From: Nocardioides psychrotolerans
Lineage (GTDB): Bacteria; Actinomycetota; Actinomycetes; Propionibacteriales; Nocardioidaceae
Direction: 5' to 3'
Assembly (NCBI RefSeq): GCF_900113685.1
Contig: NZ_FOQG01000005.1
Span: 62,001 to 126,000, forward strand
DNA length: 64,000 nt
The position numbers and the translations under genes were made by a program. The notes below the pieces were generated by a model. It searched no databases. It saw nothing but the letters and a program-made list of their open reading frames with translations, and had not been told where the DNA came from. Shown piece after piece: positions 17,307 to 25,611 of this stretch; position 1 is the stretch's first letter; every line of letters begins with the position of its first letter.

Positions 17307-18543
17307 GCTGGTCGCGACGCACCTTGCCGGTCAGGGTGCGCGGCAGCTCGTCGAGCCGGACCCAGGTCTTGGGCCGCTTCGGTGGCGCCAGGCGCTCGCG
17401 CGCGTAGGCGTCCAGCTGAGCCTCGCTCGCCTTGCCGACGACGGCGGCGCACACGCGCTGGCCCCAGGTGTCGTCCGGCAGGGCGAAGACGGCGACGTCG
17501 TCGACGCCGGGGTGCTCGCCGAGCACCAGCTCGACCTCCAGGGGGTAGACGTTGACGCCGCCGCTGATGATCAGGTCCTCGCGGCGACCGTCGAGGTAGA
17601 GGTACCCCTGGTCGTCGAGGCGACCGTGGTCGCCCACGGAGAAGGCGCTATGCCCGTCCGGGAGCTCGCGCCAGGCAGCGGCGGTCTTGATGGGATCGCG
17701 GAAGTAGGTGAAGCGCGCATGCGACGGCACGACGCACCAGATCGTGCCGTCGTCGTCGACCGAGAGCTGGCGACCGGGTCGCGCGCGACCCACGGTGCCG
17801 GGGTGCTCGAGCCACTCCTCGCTCCGGCAGGCGGTGAACTGACCCTCGGTGGAGCCGTAGAACTCCCAGGTGGAGCCTGCCGGGAAGTCTGCGACCAGCC
17901 GGCGCTTCACGTCCGGTGGGCACGGGGCGCCGGCGTGGGCGACCAGCCGGAAGCAGGACAGGTCAGGCGCGCCGACGTCGTCCCAGTAGGCGTTGAGCCG
18001 CTGCAGGTGGGTCGGCACGCAGAACATCGAGGTCGGTCGGTCGCGCTCGATCGCGGCGGTGACGGTGGCCGGGTCGAACGGTCCGGGGGCGACCACCCGG
18101 CCACCCGCGAGCGTCGTACCGAGGGCGAAGCGCAGGGGCGCGGAGTGGTAGAGCGGGCTCAGCACCAGGTGGACGTCGTCGCCCCGGAAGCCCCACAGGT
18201 CACGCTCCTCGGCGACCAGCGCTGCTGCGGCCTCGTCGTCGAGCAACCCGCTGAAGACGCCCTTGGGAGTGCCGGTGGTGCCGCTGGTGACGTGCATCGG
18301 GCGGGCACGGGGCAGGCCGCGGTCCCCGGTTGCCAGCTCCTGGAGCGTGGCCTCGTCCTCGACCACCAGGTCGGGGGCGAGTTGGGTCAGGATCCGCTCG
18401 CGCTCGTACGTCGTCAGGCGCGGATCCAGCGGGATCGGGATGATCGCTCGGGCCAGTAGCGAGTGGACCGCAGCGAGGTAGTCGAGCGAGCCCGGGACCA
18501 GGAGAGCGACCCGGGAGCCCTCGCCGAGGAGTGCGTCGGTCAT
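17269..18543 (-). CDS. AMP-dependent acyl-CoA synthetase/ligase
   Basis: 424 residues of the ANL superfamily. The AMP-binding P-loop is 'VTSGTTGTPKGV' (about residue 85), motif A5 is 'FYGSTEGQ', the hinge is in 'DGRREDLIISGGVNVYPLEV' and the C-terminal catalytic Lys is in 'TLTGKVRRDQL'. It would adenylate a carboxylic acid and pass it to CoA. It is about 80 residues shorter than typical members because the N-terminus starts close to 'SRVALLVPGSLDYLAAVHSL'; an upstream start is not possible without running into coaE. Substrate unknown. The start is 26 bases from the divergent coaE start. Confidence 0.85.
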   Translation of the reverse strand: MTDALLGEGSRVALLVPGSLDYLAAVHSLLARAIIPIPLDPRLTTYERERILTQLAPDLVVEDEATLQELATGDRGLPRARPMHVTSGTTGTPKGVFSGLLDDEAAAALVAEERDLWGFRGDDVHLVLSPLYHSAPLRFALGTTLAGGRVVAPGPFDPATVTAAIERDRPTSMFCVPTHLQRLNAYWDDVGAPDLSCFRLVAHAGAPCPPDVKRRLVADFPAGSTWEFYGSTEGQFTACRSEEWLEHPGTVGRARPGRQLSVDDDGTIWCVVPSHARFTYFRDPIKTAAAWRELPDGHSAFSVGDHGRLDDQGYLYLDGRREDLIISGGVNVYPLEVELVLGEHPGVDDVAVFALPDDTWGQRVCAAVVGKASEAQLDAYARERLAPPKRPKTWVRLDELPRTLTGKVRRDQLSRRTGDGTAAD

Positions 18544-18557
18544 GGGGCCAGTTCTAC

Positions 18558-18563
18558 TACGGT
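18558..18563 (+). promoter_or_regulatory. -10 hexamer of coaE (leaderless)
   Basis: TACGGT lies 6 bases before the coaE ATG. On the other strand the same bases abut a weaker TAGAAC, 7 bases before the ligase ATG. Confidence 0.5.
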
Positions 18564-18569
18564 GACGCC

Positions 18570-19187
18570 ATGAGGGTGGGACTGACTGGTGGGGTCGCGT
18601 CGGGCAAGAGCACGGTCTCGGCGATGCTCGCCGAGCTCGGCGCCGTGGTGATCGACGCGGACAAGCTCGCCCGCGAGGTCGTCGCGCGCGGCACTCCTGG
18701 GCTGACGTCGGTCGTGGAGGCGTTCGGTGCCGAGCTGCTGACAGCCGAGGGCGACCTCGACCGGCCGGCGATGGGGGCCGTGGTCTTCAACGACGAGCAG
18801 CAGCGGCGCACCCTCGAGGGCATCATCCATCCGCTGGTGTTCGAGCGGATCGTGGCGCTCGAGGAGGCGGCGCCCAGGGACGCCCTCGTGGTCCACGACA
18901 TCCCGCTGCTGGCGGAGTCGGGTCGTGCCGACACCTTCGACGCCGTGGTCGTCGTCGACGTCCCGACCCAGCTCCAGGTCGAGAGGATGCTGCGGGACCG
19001 GGGTTGGACCCAGCAGGACGCCGAGTCGCGGATCGCAGCCCAGGCCACGCGCGAGGACCGGCTCTCGATCGCCACCCACGTGATCGACAACAGTGGCAGC
19101 CTCGCGGACCTGCGGGTGCGCGTCGGCGAGGTCTACGCCGAGCTCACTGCCGGGCTCACCGCCGGGCTCACAGCTCCCGGGTCATGA
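18570..19187 (+). CDS. coaE: Dephospho-CoA kinase
   Basis: 205 residues, the usual length for CoaE. The Walker A loop 'GLTGGVASGKSTVSAML' opens the protein, followed by 'VIDADKLAREVV' and 'VVHDIPLLAESG', which contact the substrate. It phosphorylates the 3' ribose hydroxyl of dephospho-CoA, the last step of CoA synthesis. ATG 18570 directly precedes the P-loop strand and follows a leaderless-type promoter. The C-terminus ends in a small triplicated 'LTAG' repeat. Its last 20 bases overlap the convergent GNAT gene. Confidence 0.96.
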   Translation: MRVGLTGGVASGKSTVSAMLAELGAVVIDADKLAREVVARGTPGLTSVVEAFGAELLTAEGDLDRPAMGAVVFNDEQQRRTLEGIIHPLVFERIVALEEAAPRDALVVHDIPLLAESGRADTFDAVVVVDVPTQLQVERMLRDRGWTQQDAESRIAAQATREDRLSIATHVIDNSGSLADLRVRVGEVYAELTAGLTAGLTAPGS

Positions 19188-19623
19188 ACGTGCTCTGGGG
19201 GTCCGCAGCGTAGTCGCCGAACGGCTCGCACTCGACGAAGCCGTGGCGCGCGTAGAGCATGCGGGCCGGCGCGAAGAAGTCGAACGACCCGGTCTCGAGG
19301 CTGATCCGTGAGAAGCCGGCGGCGCGTGCCTCGTCGAGCAGGTGGACCAGGAGCCGCTGGGCGATGCCCTCGCGGGTGCGGTGGGCCGCGGTGCGCATCG
19401 ACTTGAGCTCGACGTGGAGCGGTGTGAGCGCCTTGAGGGCGCAGCAGCCGACCAGCTCAGCGTCGTCGTGGGCCGACCAGAAGCGCACGTCCGGGGAGCG
19501 CAGCCCGTCGAGGTCCAGGGCGTGGCTGCTGCCGGGAGGGGTCACGGCCCGCAGCTGGGCGACGTGGTCCTCGAGGAAGGCCACGATCGTGGTACCCCGC
19601 AGGTCGTCGGGCTCGATCCTCAC
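19168..19623 (-). CDS. GNAT-family N-acetyltransferase
   Basis: 151 residues with a complete GNAT core: 'ELVGCCALKALTPLHVELKS', the acetyl-CoA loop region 'TREGIAQRLLVHLLDEARAAG' and the C-terminal 'LYARHGFVECEPFGDY'. The last motif, with 'FGDYAADPQSTFM', is typical of the PA4866/YitI-like small GNATs. The substrate is unknown. The GTG start lies 7 bases after TAGCCT. Converges on coaE. Confidence 0.85.
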   Translation of the reverse strand: MRIEPDDLRGTTIVAFLEDHVAQLRAVTPPGSSHALDLDGLRSPDVRFWSAHDDAELVGCCALKALTPLHVELKSMRTAAHRTREGIAQRLLVHLLDEARAAGFSRISLETGSFDFFAPARMLYARHGFVECEPFGDYAADPQSTFMTREL

Positions 19624-19630
19624 CCTACGA

Positions 19631-19636
19631 AGGCTA
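19631..19636 (-). promoter_or_regulatory. -10 hexamer of the GNAT gene at 19623 (leaderless)
   Basis: Minus-strand TAGCCT lies 7 bases before the GTG start, so this promoter sits just beyond the sigma-factor terminator. Confidence 0.5.
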
Positions 19637-19653
19637 GCCAGGGCGGGACGAGA

Positions 19654-19693
19654 ACGACCGAGCCCCCACCGCGTGGGGCAGGGGCTCGGTCGT
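19654..19693 (-). terminator. Terminator of the second sigma factor
   Basis: Arms of 13 bases (19654-19666 and 19681-19693) are perfect complements; the loop holds a smaller CACC/GGTG-type inner stem. On the minus strand it starts 13 bases after the sigma factor stop. Confidence 0.65.
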
Positions 19694-19705
19694 CGTGATG
19701 CCAGA

Positions 19706-20659
19706 TCAGGCGGCGAGGTCCGGGTCGCCGAGACGGCGCAGCTTCTGCAGCGCCTCCCGCTCGAGCTGACGCACGCGCTCGGCGGAGATGCCGTGCTTGA
19801 CGCCGATGTCGGCCAGCTTGTGCTGACGTCCGTCGGCGAGGCCGTAGCGCGCGCGGATGATGTCGGCGGCCCGGTCGTCGAGCTGCCCGACCAGCGAGTT
19901 GAGCCGGTCGCGGGCCTCGACGTCGAGCACCGTGAGGTCGGGACCCGGGGCCGTCTCCTGGGCCATCAGGTCACCGAGGGAGGTGTCGCCGTCCTCGTCG
20001 ACGGGGGAGTCGAGGCTGACGTGCTCGCGTCCCCACGCCATCAGGTCGAGCACCCGGTCGAGCTCCATGCCGAGCTCGATCGCGATCTCCTGCGGGTCGG
20101 GGTCGCGGCCCAGCTGGCGCTCGAGCGTGCGACGGGCGCCGCCCACCTGGTTGAGCTCCTCGACCACGTGGACGGGGAGGCGCACGACACGGGCCTGCTG
20201 CGCGATGCCGCGCGTAATGGCCTGACGCACCCACCAGGTCGCGTAGGTGGAGAACTTGTAGCCCTTGGTGTAGTCGAACTTCTCAACCGCACGGATCAGG
20301 CCGGTGTTGCCCTCCTGGATCAGGTCGAGCATGGGCATCTGCGCCCGGCCGTACTTGCGGGCGATCGAGACGACCAGCCGCAGGTTGGCGGAGATGAACA
20401 GGTCGACGGCGTTGCGACCCTCCTCCGCCATCCACTCGAGCTCCTCCAGCGTGGCGGAGCCCGGGGCTCCGCCCTTGCGGCGACCGACGCGACCCTCGGC
20501 GATGAGGGCCTCGGCCATGAGGCCGACCTCGATCGTCTTGGACAGCTCGACCTCGGAGGCCGCGTCGAGCAGAGGAGTGCGCGCGATCTCGTCGAGGTAG
20601 AGCCCGACGCTGTCGCGTCCCTCGATCTCGCGGGTGACCGTAGTGGTCCGTGCAGCCAT
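19706..20659 (-). CDS. RNA polymerase sigma-70 factor, group 2 (SigB/HrdD-like)
   Basis: 317 residues. Region 1.2 ('DSVGLYLDEIARTPLL'), region 2 ('NLRLVVSIARKYGRAQMPML' and '[20 protein letters not shown]', then '[15 protein letters not shown]'), region 3 and region 4 with its helix-turn-helix ('KLADIGVKHGISAERVRQLE') are all present. Region 1.1 is absent, as in group 2 sigma factors that read primary-type promoters in stress or stationary phase. I chose ATG 20659, which has GAGGAGGG ahead of it, over an upstream GTG-type start at 20674. It is monocistronic with its own terminator. Primary sigma (sigA) is separate, at 32992. Confidence 0.93.
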   Translation of the reverse strand: MAARTTTVTREIEGRDSVGLYLDEIARTPLLDAASEVELSKTIEVGLMAEALIAEGRVGRRKGGAPGSATLEELEWMAEEGRNAVDLFISANLRLVVSIARKYGRAQMPMLDLIQEGNTGLIRAVEKFDYTKGYKFSTYATWWVRQAITRGIAQQARVVRLPVHVVEELNQVGGARRTLERQLGRDPDPQEIAIELGMELDRVLDLMAWGREHVSLDSPVDEDGDTSLGDLMAQETAPGPDLTVLDVEARDRLNSLVGQLDDRAADIIRARYGLADGRQHKLADIGVKHGISAERVRQLEREALQKLRRLGDPDLAA

Positions 20660-20838
20660 GGGGACCCTCCTCACTTGCGGGGTGACCTGGCACCCTGCAT
20701 TAATCCCAAACGCCCGTGGGGGACAGAGGATTCCCGGTCCCTTTGTAGAGCCTTCGGTATGAAGGACGCTTTGGATTGCCCCGGAGTTGCTGAACCGTCA
20801 ACTTCTCAGGGACTTCTCAGCAGTACCCCGCAACGCGG

Positions 20839-22962
20839 TCAGGCAAGCGCCATCTTGTCGAGGATCCACGCGAGCGAGAACGCCCGGTCGTGCCAGGCTT
20901 TGTAGCGCCCCGACACCCCGCCGTGACCGGCCGACATCTCGGTGCGCAGCAGCACGTCCGCCTCGGTCGCCGTGGCCCGCAGCCGGGCGACCCACTTGGC
21001 GGGCTCGACGTAGAGGACGCGGGTGTCGTTGAAGGAGGTCTCCGCGAGGATCGGCGGGTAGCGCTTGGCCGCCACGTTGTCGTAGGGCGCGTAGGAGGCG
21101 ATGTAGTCGTAGACCTCGGCGTCCGCCTCGGGGTTGCCCCACTCGTCGTACTCGGTCACCGTCAGCGGCAGCGTCGCGTCGAGCATCGAGGTCAGGTTGT
21201 CGACGAACGGCACTCCGGCGACGACGCCGCCGAACTGCTCCGGTGCCTGGTTGGCGATCGCTCCCATCAGCAGGCCGCCGGCGCTCGCGCCCTCCGCGAT
21301 CGTCTGCTGCGGCGTGGTCCACCCGGTCTCGACCAGGTGCCGCGCGCAGGCCACGAAGTCGGAGAACGTGTTGGTCTTGTGCAGCATCTTGCCGCCGTCG
21401 TACCAGCGTCGGCCCATCTCGCCGCCACCGCGCACGTGGGCGATCGCGAAGGCCGCGCCCCGGTCGAGCAGGGAGAGCCGGGCGATGGAGAAGTAGGGGT
21501 CGATCGAGGCCTCGTAGGCGCCGTAGCCGTAGAGCAGCACCGGGATCGGACCGGCCTCGTGCAGGCCCTTGCGGGCGACGATCGAGATCGGGACCCGCTC
21601 GCCGTCGTCGGCCGTGGCCCACAGCCGGTGCTCCTCGTAGTCGGCCGGGTCGTAGCCGCCGAGCACGGGCGCGCGGCGCAGCAGGGTGAGCTCGCGCGTG
21701 CGCACGTCGTAGTCGTAGACCGACGAGGGGATCGCCATCGTCGTGTAGCCCAGCCGCACCACCGGCTGTGCGAAGGTCGGGTTGCCCCCCGAGCCGACGG
21801 TGTAGACCGGCTCGTCGAACTCCACGAGGTAGTCGTCGGTGACGCCCGCGTCCCCGAGCTCGAGGATGCGCAGCTGGGTCAGGCCCTGGCTGCGCTGGTG
21901 CACGACGAGGTGGCCAGCGAAGGCATCGACGTCCTCCAGGCGTACGGCGGGGTCGTGGGCGACCAGCGGCTCCCAGCCGTCCGACGCGGTGGGCTCGGCG
22001 GGGGTCACGGCCAGCTCGAAGTCGGCGCCGGTCGCGTTGTGCAGCACGAGGAACCGGTCCTGGCCGCCGATGACGGCGTGGTCGAGGGAGTACTCCACGC
22101 CCTCGACGCGCGGGCAGAAGACCCGGAAGCCGAGATCGGGGGCGTCCGCGTCGAAGACGTGCCACTCGGAGGTGATCTTGGAGCCGATCGCGATCACCAG
22201 GAAGCGGTCGCTGCGGGTGCGGCCCAGGCCGACGTTGAAGCGTCCGTCGGGCTCGTGCAGGACCAGCTCGTCGGACGCCTGGTCGGAGCCGATCGCGTGG
22301 CGCCAGATCTTGTCGGCACGCCAGGACTCGTCGACCGTGGAGTAGTAGACCGATCCGCCGTCACGGTCCCAGGTGACGCCGCCGAGCACCCCGGTGATGA
22401 CGTCCTCGAGCAGCTCGCCCGTGGCGAGGTCCTTGAAGCGCACGGTGTAGCGCTCGTCGCCGACGGTGTCGGTGGCGTAGGCCAGGCACATCCCGTCGGG
22501 TCGCATGCTCGACCCGCCGAGCGAGAAGAAGTCGTGGCCCTCGGCCAGCTCGTTGAGGTCGAGCAGGACCTCCTCGCCGGGCAGCGCCGGCTCGTCGGCC
22601 GACGAGTCCTCCGCCGGGGTCGGCGGGGTCCAGTCATCAGGTCCGGCGACCGGCACGCGGCAGCTGGCGCCGTACTCGCGACCTTCGAAGGAGCGCGCGT
22701 AGTACCAGTGGTCGCGGTTGCGCGTCGGCACCGAGAGGTCGGTCTCGAGGGTGCGCGCCTTGATCTCGTCGAAGAGCGTCTGGCGCAGGTCGGCGAGGTG
22801 CGCGGTGCGCTCCTGGGTCCACGTGTTCTCGGCCTCCAGGTAGGCGACCGTCTCCGGCGACTCCTTGTCACGCAACCAGTCGTAGGCATCGACACGGGTG
22901 CGTCCGTGGTGCTCGGTCGTGACGGGACGGGCGGTGGCGAGGGGTGCGACGGGCTGTGACAT
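20839..22962 (-). CDS. ptrB: Oligopeptidase B / prolyl oligopeptidase-family serine peptidase (S9)
   Basis: 707 residues. An N-terminal beta-propeller (about residues 60-400) covers a C-terminal alpha/beta-hydrolase domain. The nucleophile is Ser in 'EGASAGG' (about 560), with Asp in 'SFNDTRV' (about 646) and His in 'GHGGVSG' (about 680). The opening 'HHGRTRVDAYDWLRDKE' is the standard start of the S9A family. It cuts small peptides, oligopeptidase B after Arg or Lys, in the cytoplasm; no signal peptide is present. I chose ATG 22962, 7 bases after a TAGCGT hexamer, over the start 10 codons upstream. A Pro/Ser-rich insert near residue 125 is unusual. Confidence 0.93.
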   Translation of the reverse strand: MSQPVAPLATARPVTTEHHGRTRVDAYDWLRDKESPETVAYLEAENTWTQERTAHLADLRQTLFDEIKARTLETDLSVPTRNRDHWYYARSFEGREYGASCRVPVAGPDDWTPPTPAEDSSADEPALPGEEVLLDLNELAEGHDFFSLGGSSMRPDGMCLAYATDTVGDERYTVRFKDLATGELLEDVITGVLGGVTWDRDGGSVYYSTVDESWRADKIWRHAIGSDQASDELVLHEPDGRFNVGLGRTRSDRFLVIAIGSKITSEWHVFDADAPDLGFRVFCPRVEGVEYSLDHAVIGGQDRFLVLHNATGADFELAVTPAEPTASDGWEPLVAHDPAVRLEDVDAFAGHLVVHQRSQGLTQLRILELGDAGVTDDYLVEFDEPVYTVGSGGNPTFAQPVVRLGYTTMAIPSSVYDYDVRTRELTLLRRAPVLGGYDPADYEEHRLWATADDGERVPISIVARKGLHEAGPIPVLLYGYGAYEASIDPYFSIARLSLLDRGAAFAIAHVRGGGEMGRRWYDGGKMLHKTNTFSDFVACARHLVETGWTTPQQTIAEGASAGGLLMGAIANQAPEQFGGVVAGVPFVDNLTSMLDATLPLTVTEYDEWGNPEADAEVYDYIASYAPYDNVAAKRYPPILAETSFNDTRVLYVEPAKWVARLRATATEADVLLRTEMSAGHGGVSGRYKAWHDRAFSLAWILDKMALA

Positions 22963-22969
22963 GTCGTGA

Positions 22970-22975
22970 ACGCTA
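22970..22975 (-). promoter_or_regulatory. -10 hexamer of the oligopeptidase gene (leaderless)
   Basis: Minus-strand TAGCGT lies 7 bases before ATG 22962, and inside the longer frame that would start at 22992, supporting the shorter start. Confidence 0.5.
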
Positions 22976-23012
22976 TCCACCCCCTCCACCACGGTGGTGA
23001 GAGAGTCGCACC

Positions 23013-23717
23013 GTGGGTGAGCCCGGGGACCAGCAGCGCGTCGTCGACCTCAACGCCGACCTCGGCGAGGAGGTCACCGACGACGTCGCCCTGCTGGGGG
23101 TCGTGACCAGCGCCAACGTCGCCTGCGGCTACCACGCCGGGAGCGCCGCCATCATGCGCGCGGTGTGCGCGGAGGCCGCTCGCCGAGGGGTCTCGGTCGG
23201 CGCCCAGGTGTCCTACGCCGACCGCGAGGGCTTCGGTCGTCGGCGCACCGACGTCGAGGGCCAGGTCCTGCGCGAGCAGGTCGCCGACCAGGTGGGCGTT
23301 CTCGGCGAGATCGCCCTCGCGGAGGGGACGCAGGTGCGCTACCTCAAGCCCCACGGCGCGCTCTATCACCGCGTGCTCGACGACGTGGAGCAGGCCGGCG
23401 CCGTGCTGGCCGGGTCGGGCGCGTTGCCGGTCCTCGGGATGGACGGCGTGCTGCTGGCGCTCGCCGCGGACGCCGGACGCGGGGTGTGGCACGAGGGCTT
23501 CCCCGATCGCGCCTACGACGAGACGGGTCGGCTGGTCGCACGCGACCGACTCCGTGCCGTCCTCGACGACCCCGGGGCGATCACCGAGCAGGCGCTGGCA
23601 ATGGCGCCCCGCGTCGACTCGTTGTGTCTCCACGGCGACGAGCCCGGGGCGGTCGCGAACGCTCACGCCGTACGACGGGCGCTCGAGGCGGCCGGCTGGG
23701 TGCTGCGCGGGCTGTGA
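23013..23717 (+). CDS. pxpA: 5-oxoprolinase subunit PxpA (LamB/YcsF family)
   Basis: 234 residues. The family signatures are 'VDLNADLGEE' (11-20), 'SANVACGYHAGSAAIMRAV' and 'VRYLKPHGALYHRV', and the C-terminal 'SLCLHGDEPGAVANAHAVR'. PxpA with PxpBC opens 5-oxoproline to glutamate using ATP. The start is GTG at 23013, 50 bases from the divergent peptidase gene. Unlike the usual contiguous pxpABC arrangement, 404 bases separate it from pxpB. Confidence 0.95.
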   Translation: MGEPGDQQRVVDLNADLGEEVTDDVALLGVVTSANVACGYHAGSAAIMRAVCAEAARRGVSVGAQVSYADREGFGRRRTDVEGQVLREQVADQVGVLGEIALAEGTQVRYLKPHGALYHRVLDDVEQAGAVLAGSGALPVLGMDGVLLALAADAGRGVWHEGFPDRAYDETGRLVARDRLRAVLDDPGAITEQALAMAPRVDSLCLHGDEPGAVANAHAVRRALEAAGWVLRGL

Positions 23718-24121
23718 CCTCCTGTCCACAGATCTCGCCCGGACCTGTGGAGATCCTCGAAAATCTGTGCACTCGCGGGCCTCTTCTGTGGAGGAGCCTG
23801 TGGGACCAGAAGTTTGTCGCAGAAACCTCCGTGGTGCTCTTGCGCGGGTCGTGCGCCGACACGTAGAACTCTCCTTACCAGATCGGCGCGGACCGCAAGG
23901 GAGGCAACGGACTGGGGATCGGACAAGGCTCGAAGACCCACACCGCGAGGCAACTCGAGGCGTCGGCCCGGTGACGGGGGCGGCGGGGGCGGAGAGCCCG
24001 TCATGATCGGCCGGGCGTCACCGTTTCCGGTCAAGCCGAGGGCCTCTTGATGCTCATACCACCAAGAGGTCCTCACCCTATTTCGGCCATGGCCCCTCGC
24101 GCCCACCGGCAGACTGGTCCC
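23718..24121 (+). other. 404-bp structured spacer between pxpA and pxpB
   Basis: No gene is convincing here on either strand. Several pairings stand out: CGGTGACG (23969-23976) with CGTCACCG (24016-24023), competing with GACGGG (23973-23978) with CCCGTC (23998-24003), and a 10-base stem with one G-U wobble at 24040-24049 / 24063-24072. The first 100 bases are richer in A and T and carry several TGTGGA words. A structured RNA or the scar of a deleted gene are both possible. I match it to no riboswitch class I know. Confidence 0.35.
24110..24115 (+). promoter_or_regulatory. Candidate -10 of pxpB (leaderless)
   Basis: CAGACT lies 6 bases before the GTG at 24122. The same hexamer and spacing occurs before the DUF5998 gene (ATG 55082). 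It differs from TANNNT only at the first base. Confidence 0.35.
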
Positions 24122-24772
24122 GTGCACCTGCGTCCCTTCGGCCCTCACGCCCTGCTGGCGGAGGTCGCCGACGCGTCCGCAGCCCTGGCGTTGGCGACCT
24201 GGGCCCGCACGGTCGGGATCGCGGCGGGCGAGGTCGTGCCGGCCGCCCGCACGGTCCTGTTCGACGGGCTGGCGACCGCGGCGGTCGAAGACCTGCGCGA
24301 CCGGCTCTTGACCTGGACCCCCGACGCCGTCGCCCCCGACATCGCCCCCGACATCGTGGCCGGCAGACCGGTGGGGCCGGTGGGGCCGGTGGGGCCGGTC
24401 GTCGAGGTGCCCGTGGTCTATGACGGCGCCGATCTCGCCTACATCGCCGAGCAGTGGGGCACCGACGTCGAGGGGGTGGTCGCCCGGCACATCGGAACTG
24501 CCTTCACCTCGGCCTTCTGCGGCTTCGCTCCGGGCTTCGCCTACCTGGCCGGTCTGCCCTCGGAGCCGGCGGTGCCGCGGCTGGACTCTCCGCGCGCCGC
24601 GGTGCCTGCCGGGGCGGTGGCGCTGGCCGGCTCGTGGTGCGGCGTCTACCCCACGGCGTCGCCCGGCGGGTGGCGTCTGCTCGGTCGCACGGACGTGGTG
24701 CTCTGGGACGCCACCCGCACGGACCCGGCGCTGCTCCCGCCCGGCACCCGGGTGCGGTTCGTGCGCGCGTGA
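24122..24772 (+). CDS. pxpB: 5-oxoprolinase subunit PxpB (KipI / allophanate hydrolase subunit 1 family)
   Basis: 216 residues. The family core is 'VVEVPVVYDGADLAYIAEQW', 'GFAPGFAYLAGLP' and 'RAAVPAGAVALAGSWCGVYP' with 'SPGGWRLLGRT'. It forms the kinase-like complex with PxpC. I chose GTG 24122, where the conserved 'LRPFGPHALL' begins; the frame from ATG 24047 adds 25 unlikely residues. Residues about 84-92 are a slippage-prone 'GPVGPVGPV' made by three 9-bp repeats (24370-24396). Its stop overlaps the pxpC start (GTGA). Confidence 0.93.
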   Translation: MHLRPFGPHALLAEVADASAALALATWARTVGIAAGEVVPAARTVLFDGLATAAVEDLRDRLLTWTPDAVAPDIAPDIVAGRPVGPVGPVGPVVEVPVVYDGADLAYIAEQWGTDVEGVVARHIGTAFTSAFCGFAPGFAYLAGLPSEPAVPRLDSPRAAVPAGAVALAGSWCGVYPTASPGGWRLLGRTDVVLWDATRTDPALLPPGTRVRFVRA

Positions 24773-25611
24773 GCCTCCACGTCCTCGCCTCCGGCACGCT
24801 CACCACCGTCCAGGACCTCGGTCGTCCAGGCCTGGCTCACCTCGGCGTCCCGCGCGCCGGGGCGCTCGACCCGCCGGCAGCTGCCCTCGCCAACCGGCTG
24901 GTCGGCAACGACCCCGACGCCGCGGTGCTGGAGGTGACGCTGGGCGGACTCGTCGTCACGACCGACGTCGGGGCGTGGGTCGCCGTGACCGGCGCCGTGT
25001 GCCCCATCGAGGTCGACGGCGCCCCACGCGGCCAGGCCCGACCCGAGTGGCTCGCCCCCGGCTCCCGCCTGCGCCTCGGTACGACGAGCAGCGGGGTCCG
25101 CAGCTATCTCGCGGTCGGCGGCGGCATCGCGGTCGAGCCCGTGCTGGGCTCTCGCGCGACCGACACGCTCGCGTGGGTCGGCCCGCCCCGCGTCGAGCCG
25201 GGCACCCGGCTGCCGGTCGGGCCGCTGGTGCGGCGACCGGCCCCGCACGACACCCCACGGCCGCCCCGCGCCGGTGCGCTGCGGGTGCACCCCGGACCGC
25301 GGGCCGACTGGTTCGTGCCCCGCGCCCTGACGACCCTGTGCGGATCGACGTACGAGGTGGGCAGCGCGAGCAACCGGATCGGGCTGCGGCTGGAGGGCCC
25401 GGCGCTCGAGCGGGTGCGCGACGGCGAGCTGCCCAGCGAGGGCCTGGTGCTGGGTGCCGTGCAGGTGCCGCCGGACGGGCAGCCCGTGGTGCTCCTGGCC
25501 GACCACCCCCCGACGGGTGGCTATCCGGTGCTTGCGGTCGTCGAGGAGGCCGACCTGTGGCAGTGCGCGCAGCTCCGGCCCGGGGAGACGGTGCGGTTCA
25601 CGCCCGCCTGA
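24769..25611 (+). CDS. pxpC: 5-oxoprolinase subunit PxpC (biotin-dependent carboxyltransferase-like, KipA family)
   Basis: 280 residues. 'GTLTTVQDLGRPGLAHLGVP' opens the protein as in all KipA/PxpC proteins, followed by 'LGSRATDTLAWVG', 'ASNRIGLRLEGP' and 'LLADHPPTGGYPVLA'. It is the partner of PxpB in ATP-dependent 5-oxoproline cleavage. Translation is coupled to pxpB by a 4-base overlap. The 3' end overlaps the convergent GNAT gene by 14 bases. Confidence 0.94.
   Translation: MSLHVLASGTLTTVQDLGRPGLAHLGVPRAGALDPPAAALANRLVGNDPDAAVLEVTLGGLVVTTDVGAWVAVTGAVCPIEVDGAPRGQARPEWLAPGSRLRLGTTSSGVRSYLAVGGGIAVEPVLGSRATDTLAWVGPPRVEPGTRLPVGPLVRRPAPHDTPRPPRAGALRVHPGPRADWFVPRALTTLCGSTYEVGSASNRIGLRLEGPALERVRDGELPSEGLVLGAVQVPPDGQPVVLLADHPPTGGYPVLAVVEEADLWQCAQLRPGETVRFTPA

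Noticed and set aside
23718..23800. Cluster of TGTGGA/CTGTCCACA words as DnaA boxes and an origin
   Set aside because: Only one site is close to the consensus, there is no AT-rich unwinding region and no dnaA or dnaN nearby.
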